Below are positions 25,767 to 34,005 of a stretch of 37,730 bases of DNA, one piece after another. Below the pieces are notes generated by a model. That model was not told the DNA's origin. It saw nothing but the letters and a program-made list of their open reading frames with translations, and made no database searches. The stretch's first letter is position 1, and each line of letters begins with the position of its first letter. The translations under genes were made by a program, and so were the position numbers. Location of the stretch: positions 1-37,730 of the forward strand of contig JAIEPJ010000305.1 in the NCBI GenBank assembly GCA_019749835.1. The letters run 5' to 3'. This DNA is from Phreatobacter sp. Its GTDB lineage: Bacteria > Pseudomonadota > Alphaproteobacteria > Rhizobiales > Phreatobacteraceae.

Positions 25767-25794
25767 AGAGGCCGGCGCCATGCCGGCCTCTTTC
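25767..25794 (+). terminator. Intrinsic terminator after the binding-protein gene
   Basis: A perfect 10-bp stem, AGAGGCCGGC (25767-25776) with GCCGGCCTCT (25782-25791), encloses a five-base loop and is followed by TTC, giving TTT at 25791-25793. It begins 21 bases after the binding-protein stop. The short U-run makes it an imperfect terminator, which could attenuate rather than end transcription into the next gene. The loop contains the in-frame ATG 25780, which argues against that codon as a start. Confidence 0.7.
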
Positions 25795-25851
25795 GACCAG
25801 GCTCCTCTTGCGGATCGCCCCGGCACTATCCCGGGCGACAAGGCGGACCGG

Positions 25852-26907
25852 ATGACGTTGATCGGCTATCTCACGCGAACGCAGTTCGCGGATGGCGCCA
25901 TCGACGATGCCCTGCCCGAAGAGGCTTCGCGGCTCGGCAAGGCGCTGGTGCTCATCGACACCGAACCCGGTGCGGCGGAGGCGCTCGCCCGCGTCAGGGA
26001 TGCCTTGCCGCATCTGCGGCTGGCGACGACCACCGTCAGTGCCGACGCGCCGCTGCGTGCGGAGATCGCCCGCGTGGCGGAGGAACTGAAGCGCGCCGAT
26101 GCGGCGACCATCATCGCCATCGGCGGCGCCGGGGCCATCGGTCAGGCGCGCCTTGCCGCCGATGCGGCTATCCGGCGAGGCCGCCTCTGCGCCGTCATCG
26201 CGGTGCCGGTCAGCCTGTTCGACCTCGGCCTCGGCAGGCAGGTCCGACCGCGCGACGGAGAGCCGGTATCCTGTCCGCGGCCTGACCGGGTGATCGCCGA
26301 TCCGACGGCACTGGCCCATCTTCCGCCACGTCGGCTCGCCGCGGCGGGCATGGAAATTCTGGTCCATGCCATCGAGGCCTATGCCAGCCCGACCTTCAAC
26401 CCGCCGGCCGACGGCCTGGCCCTGGAAGCGGTCCGCCGCCTCGCCCGCTGGCTGCCTGTGGCCGTAGCGGCGCCTGACAATGCCGAGGCACGGCGCGAGG
26501 CGCTGGCCGGCGCCCTGACGGCCGGGCTCGCCATGGAAAAGAGCATCGGCGGCGTCGATGCGCTCGCCCACCCCCTCGAGGACGCATTGGTGGGACGGGC
26601 CATGCCGGGCGAGTTGCACGCGCCCGTCCTGGCGGCCTTCGTCGGTTTCAATGCCCGCGCCGTCGGCGACCGCTATGGCGCCCTTTCGGACACCATGGGC
26701 CAGGGCGGGGCGGTGACGGGGCTGGATATCCAGCTCGCCGCCTTCGCCCGTGCGCTCGGCCTGCCAGCGGCCTTGCGGGAAACGGCCACCGACCCCAATC
26801 GTTTCGCCCAGGTCGCGGTCCGGGCGGCGGATGATCCCGCCGCTTTCGCAAATCCGCGGCTCCTCACCCCGGGGGACTGCGAGCGCATCCTGGAGGCGGC
26901 ATGGTGA
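25852..26907 (+). CDS. Iron-containing alcohol dehydrogenase fold protein (maleylacetate reductase-like), altered metal site
   Basis: The 351-residue protein follows the maleylacetate reductase / group III alcohol dehydrogenase layout: start TRTQFADGAIDDALPEEASRLG, ALVLIDTEPG, a Rossmann region with TIIAIGGAGAIGQARLAAD, VIAVPVSLFD, PDRVIADPTALAHLP, then the helical domain AAGMEILVHAIEAYASPTFNP. Maleylacetate reductases make 3-oxoadipate in hydroxyquinol degradation. The usual metal ligands are changed: Asp in DxLxH is Glu (MEILVH), the first His of VHALAHPL is Asp (VDALAHPL), and the His of the PHAETH-like motif is Gly (MPGELH). The nucleotide loop also lacks the third Gly of GGGS. It may use another metal, or be non-catalytic. 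I chose ATG 25852 because 25780 lies in a terminator loop and would add untypical residues. Confidence 0.75.
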   Translation: MTLIGYLTRTQFADGAIDDALPEEASRLGKALVLIDTEPGAAEALARVRDALPHLRLATTTVSADAPLRAEIARVAEELKRADAATIIAIGGAGAIGQARLAADAAIRRGRLCAVIAVPVSLFDLGLGRQVRPRDGEPVSCPRPDRVIADPTALAHLPPRRLAAAGMEILVHAIEAYASPTFNPPADGLALEAVRRLARWLPVAVAAPDNAEARREALAGALTAGLAMEKSIGGVDALAHPLEDALVGRAMPGELHAPVLAAFVGFNARAVGDRYGALSDTMGQGGAVTGLDIQLAAFARALGLPAALRETATDPNRFAQVAVRAADDPAAFANPRLLTPGDCERILEAAW

Positions 26908-26942
26908 GCCGGCGCACCCCTGTCCGCGGCACCATGCCGTTG

Positions 26943-26960
26943 GTCGCGGGGAACCGCGAC
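26943..26960. other. GNRA-loop hairpin after the dehydrogenase gene
   Basis: A perfect 7-bp stem GTCGCGG/CCGCGAC closes a GGAA tetraloop 36 bases after the dehydrogenase stop. No U-tract follows, so it may be an RNA 3'-end stabiliser or Rho-assisted stop rather than a classic terminator. Confidence 0.35.
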
Positions 26961-27064
26961 AGGCGCGGCGAATCGCCCGTTGCCAGCCCGGGAGCCTGCG
27001 GTAAGGTCAAGAAAAAAGGGCAGCGACAAAAAGAAAAGACGCCCGTTCATCAGGGAGGAGCGTT

Positions 27065-27901
27065 GTGAGTGTTGCTCACGCTGTCGCGCACGGCGTGTTT
27101 GGTCGCGTCTGCCTCTACGTGATGGACAAGGCCATGGCGCCGCATGCGCATCGGGAAGGACATCTCATCTTCCACATCCATGGCCCGCCGGCCGAGGTCG
27201 TGGTGGATGGCCGAGCCTATCCGGTGTCCGCCGGCCGAGCCGTCGCGGTCAGTCCCTGGCAGCCGCATTTCTATCGGCCCCTGGTCTCGCGCGAAAACGT
27301 CCTCGCCCTGGTGCTCTATATCCGTCCTGGCTGGTTCGTCCATGCGAGCTGTCAGGCCTCGGAAATCCTGCGTTTCGGGCGCGTCGGAGTCGAAGTCTCC
27401 GACAGGCTGGGGCGCCTGGTGGCCGATACCAGCCAATTGCTCTCCGCCCGGCGCGGCAACGACGGCGACTTCGAGGATCGCCTGAGTGCCCTCACCCAGG
27501 CCTGCTTCGACCAGACCTGGCAATGGACGGCGGAGGGCCAGCACTTCATCGGCCAGGAACGGCCCTTGCGTGACTTCCGCATCCGCCGCGCACTCCGGCT
27601 TCTCGACGCCACGCTCGGCGAACCGGTCGATCTTGCCCGTCTCTCACGCGCCGCCGGCTTGTCGCGCCCCCACTTCTTCAAACTGTTCCGCGAACAGATA
27701 GGCCTTCCCCCCACCATCTACGTCAATGCGCTGCGGATGGAACGGGCGATCGAGCGTCTGGCGCTCGGCAAGGAGACGGTGGCCGATATCGGCCTCGACC
27801 TCGGCTTCTCGACGCCGGCCAGTTTCTCCCGGTTCTTCATCGCCAACGGGGTCGTCCCACCGAGCACCTATCGGCGCAGTGTCATGACCCATGCACAGTG
27901 A
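27065..27901 (+). CDS. AraC-family transcriptional regulator
   Basis: The 278-residue regulator has an N-terminal cupin sensor domain (about 15-110: MAPHAHREGHLIFHIHG, VVVDGRAYPVSAGRAVAVSP, WQPHFYRPL) and a C-terminal double HTH (about 175-272: IRRALRLLDATLGEPVDLARLSRAAGLSR, HFFKLFREQIGLPPTIYVNALR, then ETVADIGLDLGFSTPASFSRFF). The start is GTG 27065 with GGGAGGAG 5-11 bases upstream; an in-frame TTG at 27062 is less likely. It lies between the binding protein and the permease operon and is the natural candidate for sensing the imported compound and activating 24477 and 28018 onwards. Confidence 0.92.
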   Translation: MSVAHAVAHGVFGRVCLYVMDKAMAPHAHREGHLIFHIHGPPAEVVVDGRAYPVSAGRAVAVSPWQPHFYRPLVSRENVLALVLYIRPGWFVHASCQASEILRFGRVGVEVSDRLGRLVADTSQLLSARRGNDGDFEDRLSALTQACFDQTWQWTAEGQHFIGQERPLRDFRIRRALRLLDATLGEPVDLARLSRAAGLSRPHFFKLFREQIGLPPTIYVNALRMERAIERLALGKETVADIGLDLGFSTPASFSRFFIANGVVPPSTYRRSVMTHAQ

Positions 27902-28017
27902 CGCCGGTGACACCCGCGAAAGAAAAGACCCTCGGTAAAGCCGACCCTCGCAAGTCGGCCTAGCCTTGATGCGGCTGGCGACGACGGTGCCGCGAGCCTT
28001 CATGTGTCGACGGTGTG

Positions 28018-29034
28018 ATGGAAAAATTCGCCAAGAACCATCCTCTCTGGACTTTGGTGATCGCGCTCCTGGTGGCGGGCTTCCTCTGGCTCGTCTTCGC
28101 CCCATGGCCCCCGGAGCTTGAGGCGGCGGTCGGACGCAAGCGGATATTCCTCAATGCCCTGCTCGGCGGCATCACCCTCGGCGCGCTCTATTTCCTCGTC
28201 GCCTCGGGCTTCACACTGATCTTCGGGCTGATGCGGACCGTCAACCTGGCCCATGGCTCGCTGTTCCTGCTCGGCGGCTATATCGGCTACGAGGTCGCCA
28301 CCCAGTCGGGATCGTGGCTGCTCGCCTTTCCCGTCGTCTTCGTCGTGGTCGGCTTCCTCGGCCTCGTCATGCAGCGCTTCATCTTCTCGCACATGGAAGG
28401 CGAGGAACTGCGCCAGACCCTGGTCAGCATCGGCCTGTCGATCGTGCTGGCGGATCTCATGCTCTGGTTCTGGGGTGGGCAATCCTACACGACGCTCGCG
28501 CCGGCCCTGCTGCGCGGTCCGGTCGAACTGCCCATCATCTCCTCGATCAATCCGACCAGCGGCGAAGCCATCTACATCCGCTATCCCTCGGTGCGCATCT
28601 GGATCCTCGTCGCGGCCATCGTTATCGGCCTGGCCATGTGGCTGGTGCTGAACCGCACCTCGCTCGGCATGGTGATCCGTGCCGGTGTCGACGATCGTGA
28701 GATGCTCGCTGCCTCTGGCGTGCGGATCAAGCTGGTCTTCCTGGCCGTCTTCGTCTTCGGGGCCGGCCTCGCCGGCATGGCCGGGATCATCGGCGGCACC
28801 TTCCAGTCGCTGTCGCCAGGCGAAGACACGCGGTTTCTCCTCGCCAGCCTGGTGGTGGTGATCGTCGGCGGCATGGGCTCGATCGCCGGTGCCGCGATCG
28901 GTGCGATCATCATCGGCGTGACCGAACAGATGGGTCTGGTCTATGCGCCGACCTATTCGGTGGTTTTCACCTTCCTGATCATGGCGGCGGTCCTGGCCTT
29001 CCGGCCGCAGGGCCTTCTGGGCGCGGGACGGTGA
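28018..29034 (+). CDS. Branched-chain-type ABC transporter permease (LivH family)
   Basis: The 338-residue permease has an extra N-terminal membrane helix (WTLVIALLVAGFLWLVF) before the standard LivH core, which starts NALLGGITLGALYFLVASGFTLIFGLMRTVNLAHGSLFLLGGYIGY. The coupling loop region NRTSLGMVIRAGVDDREMLAASGVRI and the last helices (LASLVVVIVGGMGSIAGAAIG, then FRPQGLLG) are typical. ATG 28018 and GTG 28015 are both possible starts, neither with a strong ribosome site. The next gene follows after 3 bases. It is the first gene of a tight operon that runs to the window end. Confidence 0.93.
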   Translation: MEKFAKNHPLWTLVIALLVAGFLWLVFAPWPPELEAAVGRKRIFLNALLGGITLGALYFLVASGFTLIFGLMRTVNLAHGSLFLLGGYIGYEVATQSGSWLLAFPVVFVVVGFLGLVMQRFIFSHMEGEELRQTLVSIGLSIVLADLMLWFWGGQSYTTLAPALLRGPVELPIISSINPTSGEAIYIRYPSVRIWILVAAIVIGLAMWLVLNRTSLGMVIRAGVDDREMLAASGVRIKLVFLAVFVFGAGLAGMAGIIGGTFQSLSPGEDTRFLLASLVVVIVGGMGSIAGAAIGAIIIGVTEQMGLVYAPTYSVVFTFLIMAAVLAFRPQGLLGAGR

Positions 29035-29037
29035 ACG

Positions 29038-30114
29038 ATGTCGCTGGCTGATCAGGCCCCGCCCCGGGCAAGCAGGGGCGCCACCAAGACCGCCGGGCCG
29101 ACATCATGGATCGAGCGGATCCCGGCGGCCTGGTGGGCCGCTGCCCTGGTGCTCCTCGCGATGCCCCTCGTCGCCAACAATTTCTGGCTGTTCCAGGTGA
29201 TGGGCTGGACCTTCATCCTGGGCATGATCGCGGTCAGCCTGACCTTCCTCGCCGGCTATGGCGGCATGGTGAGCCTGCTGCAGATGAGCATCGCCGGCCT
29301 CGCCGGCTACATGGTGGCCATTCTCGGTCCCTCGGGAACGACGTCCATCAGCCTCGGCCTGTCCTGGTGGATCGTGCTGCCGGCAGCCTTCCTGATCGCG
29401 GCGATCTTCGCCACCCTGTCGGGTGCTCTCGCGGTCAGGACCGAGGGCATCTACACGATCATGATCACCCTCGCGATCGCCGCGGCGTTCTTCTATTTCA
29501 CCCGGCAGAACTACACGATCTTCAACGGCTATTCCGGCTTCAACCTGGTCCTGCCGCCGCGGCTTTTCGGCGTCGACTGGCGCGATCCCGTTGCATTCTA
29601 CTACCTGTGCCTGGGATGTGCCGCGCTCTGCTACGGCGCGGTGGTCTATGTCTCCCGGTCGCCCTTCGGCCTCGCCCTGCAGGGCGTGCGGGACAATCCC
29701 CGGCGCATGGCGGCCCTCGGCTTCAACGTTACCGCCCACCGCGTCGCCGCCCATGCCTTCGCCAGCATCTTCGCCTCCATGGGCGGGATACTGCTGGTCT
29801 GGCAGAACGCCCAGATCGCGCCGGGAACCATCGGCATATCCTCGGCCATCGACGTGCTGGTCGTCGCCGTCGTCGGCGGCATGCGACGCCCGCTCGGCGC
29901 CTTCGTCGGCGCCTTCATCTACGTCATTCTCCAGACCTTCTCGCCCGACGTCCTCGGGGCCTTCGGCTTCTCGGCGGAACGCTTCAAGCTGATCATCGGC
30001 ATCGGCTTTCTGGCCGTCGTGCTGTTCTCGCCCGACGGCGTGATGGGCCTCTGGGACCGCTGGCGCGCCCGGGCCGCCCGACGGGTCGATCCCCTGACGG
30101 GGCAGCCGCGATGA
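29038..30114 (+). CDS. Branched-chain-type ABC transporter permease (LivM family)
   Basis: The 358-residue permease has the LivM pattern: a hydrophobic start (AAWWAAALVLLAMPLVAN), GWTFILGMIAVSLTFLAGYGGMVSLLQMSIAGLAGY, the helix with GALAVRTEGIYTIMITLAIAAAFFYF, the coupling loop PFGLALQGVRDNPRRMAALGFNVTAHRVAAHAFA, VVAVVGGMRRPLGAFVGAFIY, and FSPDGVMGLWDRWRARAARR at the C-terminus. It overlaps livG by four bases (ATGA at 30111-30114). It forms the channel with the preceding LivH-type protein. Confidence 0.94.
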   Translation: MSLADQAPPRASRGATKTAGPTSWIERIPAAWWAAALVLLAMPLVANNFWLFQVMGWTFILGMIAVSLTFLAGYGGMVSLLQMSIAGLAGYMVAILGPSGTTSISLGLSWWIVLPAAFLIAAIFATLSGALAVRTEGIYTIMITLAIAAAFFYFTRQNYTIFNGYSGFNLVLPPRLFGVDWRDPVAFYYLCLGCAALCYGAVVYVSRSPFGLALQGVRDNPRRMAALGFNVTAHRVAAHAFASIFASMGGILLVWQNAQIAPGTIGISSAIDVLVVAVVGGMRRPLGAFVGAFIYVILQTFSPDVLGAFGFSAERFKLIIGIGFLAVVLFSPDGVMGLWDRWRARAARRVDPLTGQPR

Positions 30115-30899
30115 GCCTCTCGACCGTCAACGAGCGTCCCGGCCAGATGAACAGCGGCAATGCGCTGGAGCTGCGCGGCATCACCAAGATGTTCGGTGCC
30201 CTCGCCGCCATCGCCGACGTCACGATTTCGGTGCGTCCGGGCGAACGGCGCGCCGTGCTGGGGTCCAACGGTGCGGGAAAGACCACGTTGTTCAACTGCA
30301 TCACCGGCGACTTTCCGGCGACGTCAGGCATCATCCGGTTCTTCGGCGAGGACGTGACGGCCTTCCCGCCCTATGAGCGCATCCGCCGCGGCCTGCGCCG
30401 CACCTACCAGATCTCCTCGCTCTTCGCCGGCCTGACCGTCATCGACAATGTCTACCTGGCCTGCCGCGGCGTCTCGCGGAACCGCTATTCGCTTCTGCGG
30501 CCGCGCAGCGACGACGCCCTCGTCCATGCCGCCGAGATGCTGGTGGAAGCGGTCCATCTCACGGCGGTCAAGGACCGCCTCGTCGGCGAGCTCGCCTATG
30601 GCCAACAGCGGCAGCTCGAGATCGCCCTGGCGATGTCGGGCGCGCCCCGCTTCATCCTGTTCGACGAGCCGGCGGCCGGCCTGTCGCCGACAGAGCGCCG
30701 CGACCTGGTCACCATCCTGACCTCCCTGCCCGCCCATATCGGCTACATCGTCATCGAGCACGACATGGACGTGGCGCTTCGCGTCGTCGAGAGCGTGACG
30801 ATGATGCACAACGGACGGGTCTTCAAGGAGGGCAAGCCGAGCGAGATCGAGGACGATCCGGAGGTCCAGGAACTCTATCTGGGAGGCGGGCATGGCTGA
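30111..30899 (+). CDS. Branched-chain-type ABC transporter ATP-binding protein (LivG family)
   Basis: The 262-residue ATPase shows the LivG order: LRGITKMFGALAAIADVTISV, Walker A GSNGAGKTTLFN, the Q-loop block RRTYQISSLFAGLTVIDNV, signature LAYGQQRQLEIALAM, Walker B FILFDEPAAGLSPTERRDL and switch histidine VIEHDMDVAL. The usual LSYG signature serine is Ala. It overlaps the following fusion gene by 8 bases. It powers the importer as a heterodimer with the LivF domain of the next protein. Confidence 0.95.
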   Translation: MSLSTVNERPGQMNSGNALELRGITKMFGALAAIADVTISVRPGERRAVLGSNGAGKTTLFNCITGDFPATSGIIRFFGEDVTAFPPYERIRRGLRRTYQISSLFAGLTVIDNVYLACRGVSRNRYSLLRPRSDDALVHAAEMLVEAVHLTAVKDRLVGELAYGQQRQLEIALAMSGAPRFILFDEPAAGLSPTERRDLVTILTSLPAHIGYIVIEHDMDVALRVVESVTMMHNGRVFKEGKPSEIEDDPEVQELYLGGGHG

Positions 30900-33117
30900 G
30901 CGCTTCCCCGTTCCCGCAAAGGCCGGAATTCCGGTCCTGCAACTGCAGGGCGTCAATGTTTTCTACGGCCGCAGCCATGCTGTACAGGGCGTCGACCTGA
31001 CGCTTCACTCGGGCGTGCTCTCCGTGGTCGGCCGCAACGGCATGGGCAAGACCACCATGTGCAAGGCCATCATGGGCCTTGTGCCGATGTCATCGGGCTC
31101 GATCCGGTTCATGGGCGAGGAGATTGCCGGCCAGGCGCCGGCAGATATCGCGAGGCTCGGCATCGGCTACGTGCCGCAGGGGCGCCGGCTGTGGCGCTCG
31201 CTGACGGTGCACGAGCACCTGCGGCTGATGTCCAAGCCGAAGGGGCGGTGGACGCCGGAACGCATCTACGAGGTATTCCCGCGGCTGGCGGAACGGCGCA
31301 ACAATGGCGGCGCCCAGCTGTCCGGCGGCGAGCAGCAGATGCTGGCCATCAGCCGCGCCCTGCTGATGAATCCGCGCCTGTTGATCATGGACGAGCCGAC
31401 CGAGGGACTTGCCCCCGTCATCGTCGCCCATGTCGAGGAGACGCTGGTCCGTCTCGCCGCCGAGGGCGATGTCTCCATCCTCGTCATCGAGCAGAATATC
31501 GGTGTCGCCACCCAGATGTCCGATCCGGTGGCGATCATGGTCAACGGGCGGATCAACCGCGTCATCGCCTCGGCGACGCTGGCCGCGGACCGCGACCTGC
31601 AGCAGCGGCTGCTCGGTGTCGGGCGCCACGGCCATGACGATGCCGATGCGGGAGCCCAGGATGCGGGGGCGGGCGCGACGCCGGTTGCCGTGCCGGCACC
31701 GGTCAACCAGGGACCGATCCGGGTCTTCATGGCCAATCCGGTCATCCCGACACGCTGGTCGAAGGATGTGCCGGCTGCCCAGATCGAGGCCGCGGCCCGC
31801 ACCGTCTCGCGCCCGACGCTCGCCACCATCGACGGCCGGGTGATCGGTGACACATCGGCCCTGGCCGCCCGTGGACCGAGCGAGCCCCATGTCATCATCG
31901 CGGGGACGCTCGACACCAAGGGCGACGAGTTGCGATACATCCGCGACATCATCAAGGCGGCCGGGCTGCGCACCCGGCTGGTGGATGTCTCGACCCAGGG
32001 GCGCAACCACGGGGCCGATGTGTCGGCGCAGGAGGTGGCGCTCGCGTCACCCCGCGCGCTTCCCGGTCTCGCATCAGGTGATCGCGGTGCCGCCGTCGCG
32101 GCAATGACGGAGGCCTTCGCCACCTGGATCGCCGCGCAGCAGGACGTGCTCGGCCTGATCTCGGCCGGCGGCTCCGGCGGCACGGCCATCGCGACCGCCG
32201 CCATGCAGATGCTGCCCATCGGCGTGCCCAAGATCATGGTCTCGACCATGGCCGCCGGCAATGTGGCGCAATATGTCGGCTCCACCGACATCACCATGAT
32301 GCATTCGGTCACCGACGTTCAGGGGCTGAACCGCATCTCGCGCGCCGTGCTCGGCAATGCGGCCCATGCCATGGCCGCCATGGCCAAGGCCCATCTGGCG
32401 ACCCCCCGGCCGGATCCGTTGCGGGAAAGGCCACTCGTCGGGCTGACGATGTTCGGGGTCACCACGCCCTGCGTCCAGCAGGTCGCCAAGCTCATCGCGG
32501 CCGACTGGGAGCCGCTCGTGTTCCACGCCACCGGCGTCGGCGGGCGGTCGATGGAAAAGCTGGTGGACTCACGGCTGCTGCAGGGCGTCATCGACGTCTC
32601 GACGACCGAAGTCTGCGACATGCTGATAGGGGGCATCCTGCCGGCGACCGAGGACCGTTTCGGCGCGGTTATCCGCACCAGGCTTCCTTATGTCGGATCG
32701 GTCGGCGCCCTCGACATGGTCAATTTCGCCGCGCCCGATACGGTTCCGCAGCACTATCGCGGCCGCAACCTCTACCCCCACAATCCGCAGGTGACGCTGA
32801 TGCGCACCACGGCCGACGAAAACACCCGCATCGGGCGCTGGATCGGCGAAAGGCTCAATCTGATGGAGGGGCCGGTGCGGTTCCTCATTCCCGAAGGCGG
32901 GGTCTCGTCTCTCGATGCGCCGGGCAAGCCGTTCTTCGATCCGGAAGCCGATGCCGCACTCTTCCAGGCCCTCACCGAGACTGTCCGCATCACGGCCAAC
33001 CGGCAGCTGATCCGGTTGCCGCACCATATCAACGATCCCGCCTTCGCACAGGCTCTGGTCCGCGAGTTCCTCGCGCTTCACCAGGGCCGCCGCGGCGCCG
33101 CGCGCAAAAGGACCTGA
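30892..33117 (+). CDS. LivF-type ABC ATPase fused to a Tm-1-like (UPF0261) ATP-binding domain
   Basis: A single 741-residue protein. Residues about 15-242 are a complete LivF ATPase: Walker A GRNGMGKT (47-54), QGRRLWRSLTV, LSGGEQQMLAISRAL, Walker B LLIMDEPTEGLAP, VIEQN. Residues about 243-330 are an Ala/Asp-rich linker with a conserved-looking patch FMANPVIPTRWSKDVPAAQI. From about 332 the protein is a UPF0261/Tm-1-like domain: VIIAGTLDTKGDELRYIRDII, VDVSTQGRNHGADVS, GLISAGGSGGTAIATAAMQMLPIGVPKIMVST, YVGSTDITMMHSVTD, GLTMFGVTTPCVQ, VFHATGVGGRSMEKL, DVSTTEVCDMLIGG and ANRQLIRLPHHINDPAFAQA. That domain has a known ATP-binding fold, with no settled reaction. It is followed after 3 bases by the TIM-barrel partner, and probably senses or modifies the imported substrate. 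Confidence 0.92.
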   Translation: MAERFPVPAKAGIPVLQLQGVNVFYGRSHAVQGVDLTLHSGVLSVVGRNGMGKTTMCKAIMGLVPMSSGSIRFMGEEIAGQAPADIARLGIGYVPQGRRLWRSLTVHEHLRLMSKPKGRWTPERIYEVFPRLAERRNNGGAQLSGGEQQMLAISRALLMNPRLLIMDEPTEGLAPVIVAHVEETLVRLAAEGDVSILVIEQNIGVATQMSDPVAIMVNGRINRVIASATLAADRDLQQRLLGVGRHGHDDADAGAQDAGAGATPVAVPAPVNQGPIRVFMANPVIPTRWSKDVPAAQIEAAARTVSRPTLATIDGRVIGDTSALAARGPSEPHVIIAGTLDTKGDELRYIRDIIKAAGLRTRLVDVSTQGRNHGADVSAQEVALASPRALPGLASGDRGAAVAAMTEAFATWIAAQQDVLGLISAGGSGGTAIATAAMQMLPIGVPKIMVSTMAAGNVAQYVGSTDITMMHSVTDVQGLNRISRAVLGNAAHAMAAMAKAHLATPRPDPLRERPLVGLTMFGVTTPCVQQVAKLIAADWEPLVFHATGVGGRSMEKLVDSRLLQGVIDVSTTEVCDMLIGGILPATEDRFGAVIRTRLPYVGSVGALDMVNFAAPDTVPQHYRGRNLYPHNPQVTLMRTTADENTRIGRWIGERLNLMEGPVRFLIPEGGVSSLDAPGKPFFDPEADAALFQALTETVRITANRQLIRLPHHINDPAFAQALVREFLALHQGRRGAARKRT

Positions 33118-33120
33118 GAC

Positions 33121-33951
33121 ATGCCGCGCTTCTCCAAGTCCGAGTTGCTCGATCGCTACAGGGGCATGGTCGCCCGCGGCGAACCGATCGTCGGCGGCGG
33201 CGCCGGAACCGGCCTGTCTGCCAAATGCGAAGAGGCCGGCGGCATCGACCTGATCGTCATCTACAATTCCGGTCGCTTCCGCATGGCCGGCCGCGGGTCG
33301 CTGTCGGGGCTGATGCCCTATGGCGATGCCAACCAGATCGTCATGGAAATGGCCGGCGAGGTCCTGCCGGTGGTCACCAAGACGCCGGTCATCGCCGGCG
33401 TCTGCGCCACCGACCCGTTCCGCCAGATGGACGTGTTCCTCGACGAGGTGAAGCGCATCGGCTTTGCCGGCGTGCAGAATTTCCCCACCGTCGGGCTGAT
33501 CGACGGCGTCTTCCGGGCCAATCTCGAAGAGACGGGCATGGGCTACGGCCTTGAGGTCGATATGGTCGCCCTCGCCAACGCCAAGGACCTGCTGACGACG
33601 CCCTATGTCTTTTCGCAGGACGACGCCCGGCGGATGGCGGGTGTCGGAGCCGACATCATCGTCTGTCACCTCGGCCTGACCACAGGCGGCTCGATCGGTG
33701 CGGAAACCGCGCTGAAGCTGCAGGACTGCCCCGCCATCGTCGACGCCTGGGCAGCCGCGGCCCTGGCCGTGAAGCCGGACGCCGTGATCCTGGTTCATGG
33801 CGGCCCGGTCGCCACACCCGCCGATGCCGATTTCATTCTCAAGAACACCCGCCACTGCCACGGCTTCTACGGAGCCTCCTCCATGGAGCGCCTCCCGGTC
33901 GAAGTGGCGATCCGCGATCAAACCCGCGCCTTCAAGGCGATCAGCCGCTGA
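33121..33951 (+). CDS. TIM-barrel protein of the Tm-1 C-terminal / phosphoenolpyruvate hydrolase-like family
   Basis: The 276-residue protein has the family's opening [50 protein letters not shown], followed by [79 protein letters not shown] and [19 protein letters not shown], ending in [13 protein letters not shown]. This is a complete (beta-alpha)8 barrel. In tomato Tm-1 and many microbial proteins this domain follows the UPF0261 domain in one chain; here the two are adjacent genes separated by 3 bases. The reaction is not known; the family resembles phosphoenolpyruvate/isocitrate-lyase-type barrels. Confidence 0.88.
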   Translation: MPRFSKSELLDRYRGMVARGEPIVGGGAGTGLSAKCEEAGGIDLIVIYNSGRFRMAGRGSLSGLMPYGDANQIVMEMAGEVLPVVTKTPVIAGVCATDPFRQMDVFLDEVKRIGFAGVQNFPTVGLIDGVFRANLEETGMGYGLEVDMVALANAKDLLTTPYVFSQDDARRMAGVGADIIVCHLGLTTGGSIGAETALKLQDCPAIVDAWAAAALAVKPDAVILVHGGPVATPADADFILKNTRHCHGFYGASSMERLPVEVAIRDQTRAFKAISR

Positions 33952-34005
33952 GGCGGCGCACCCAACACGACGAGCCCACCAGAGAAACGTCGGGAGGAAC
34001 ATGAC

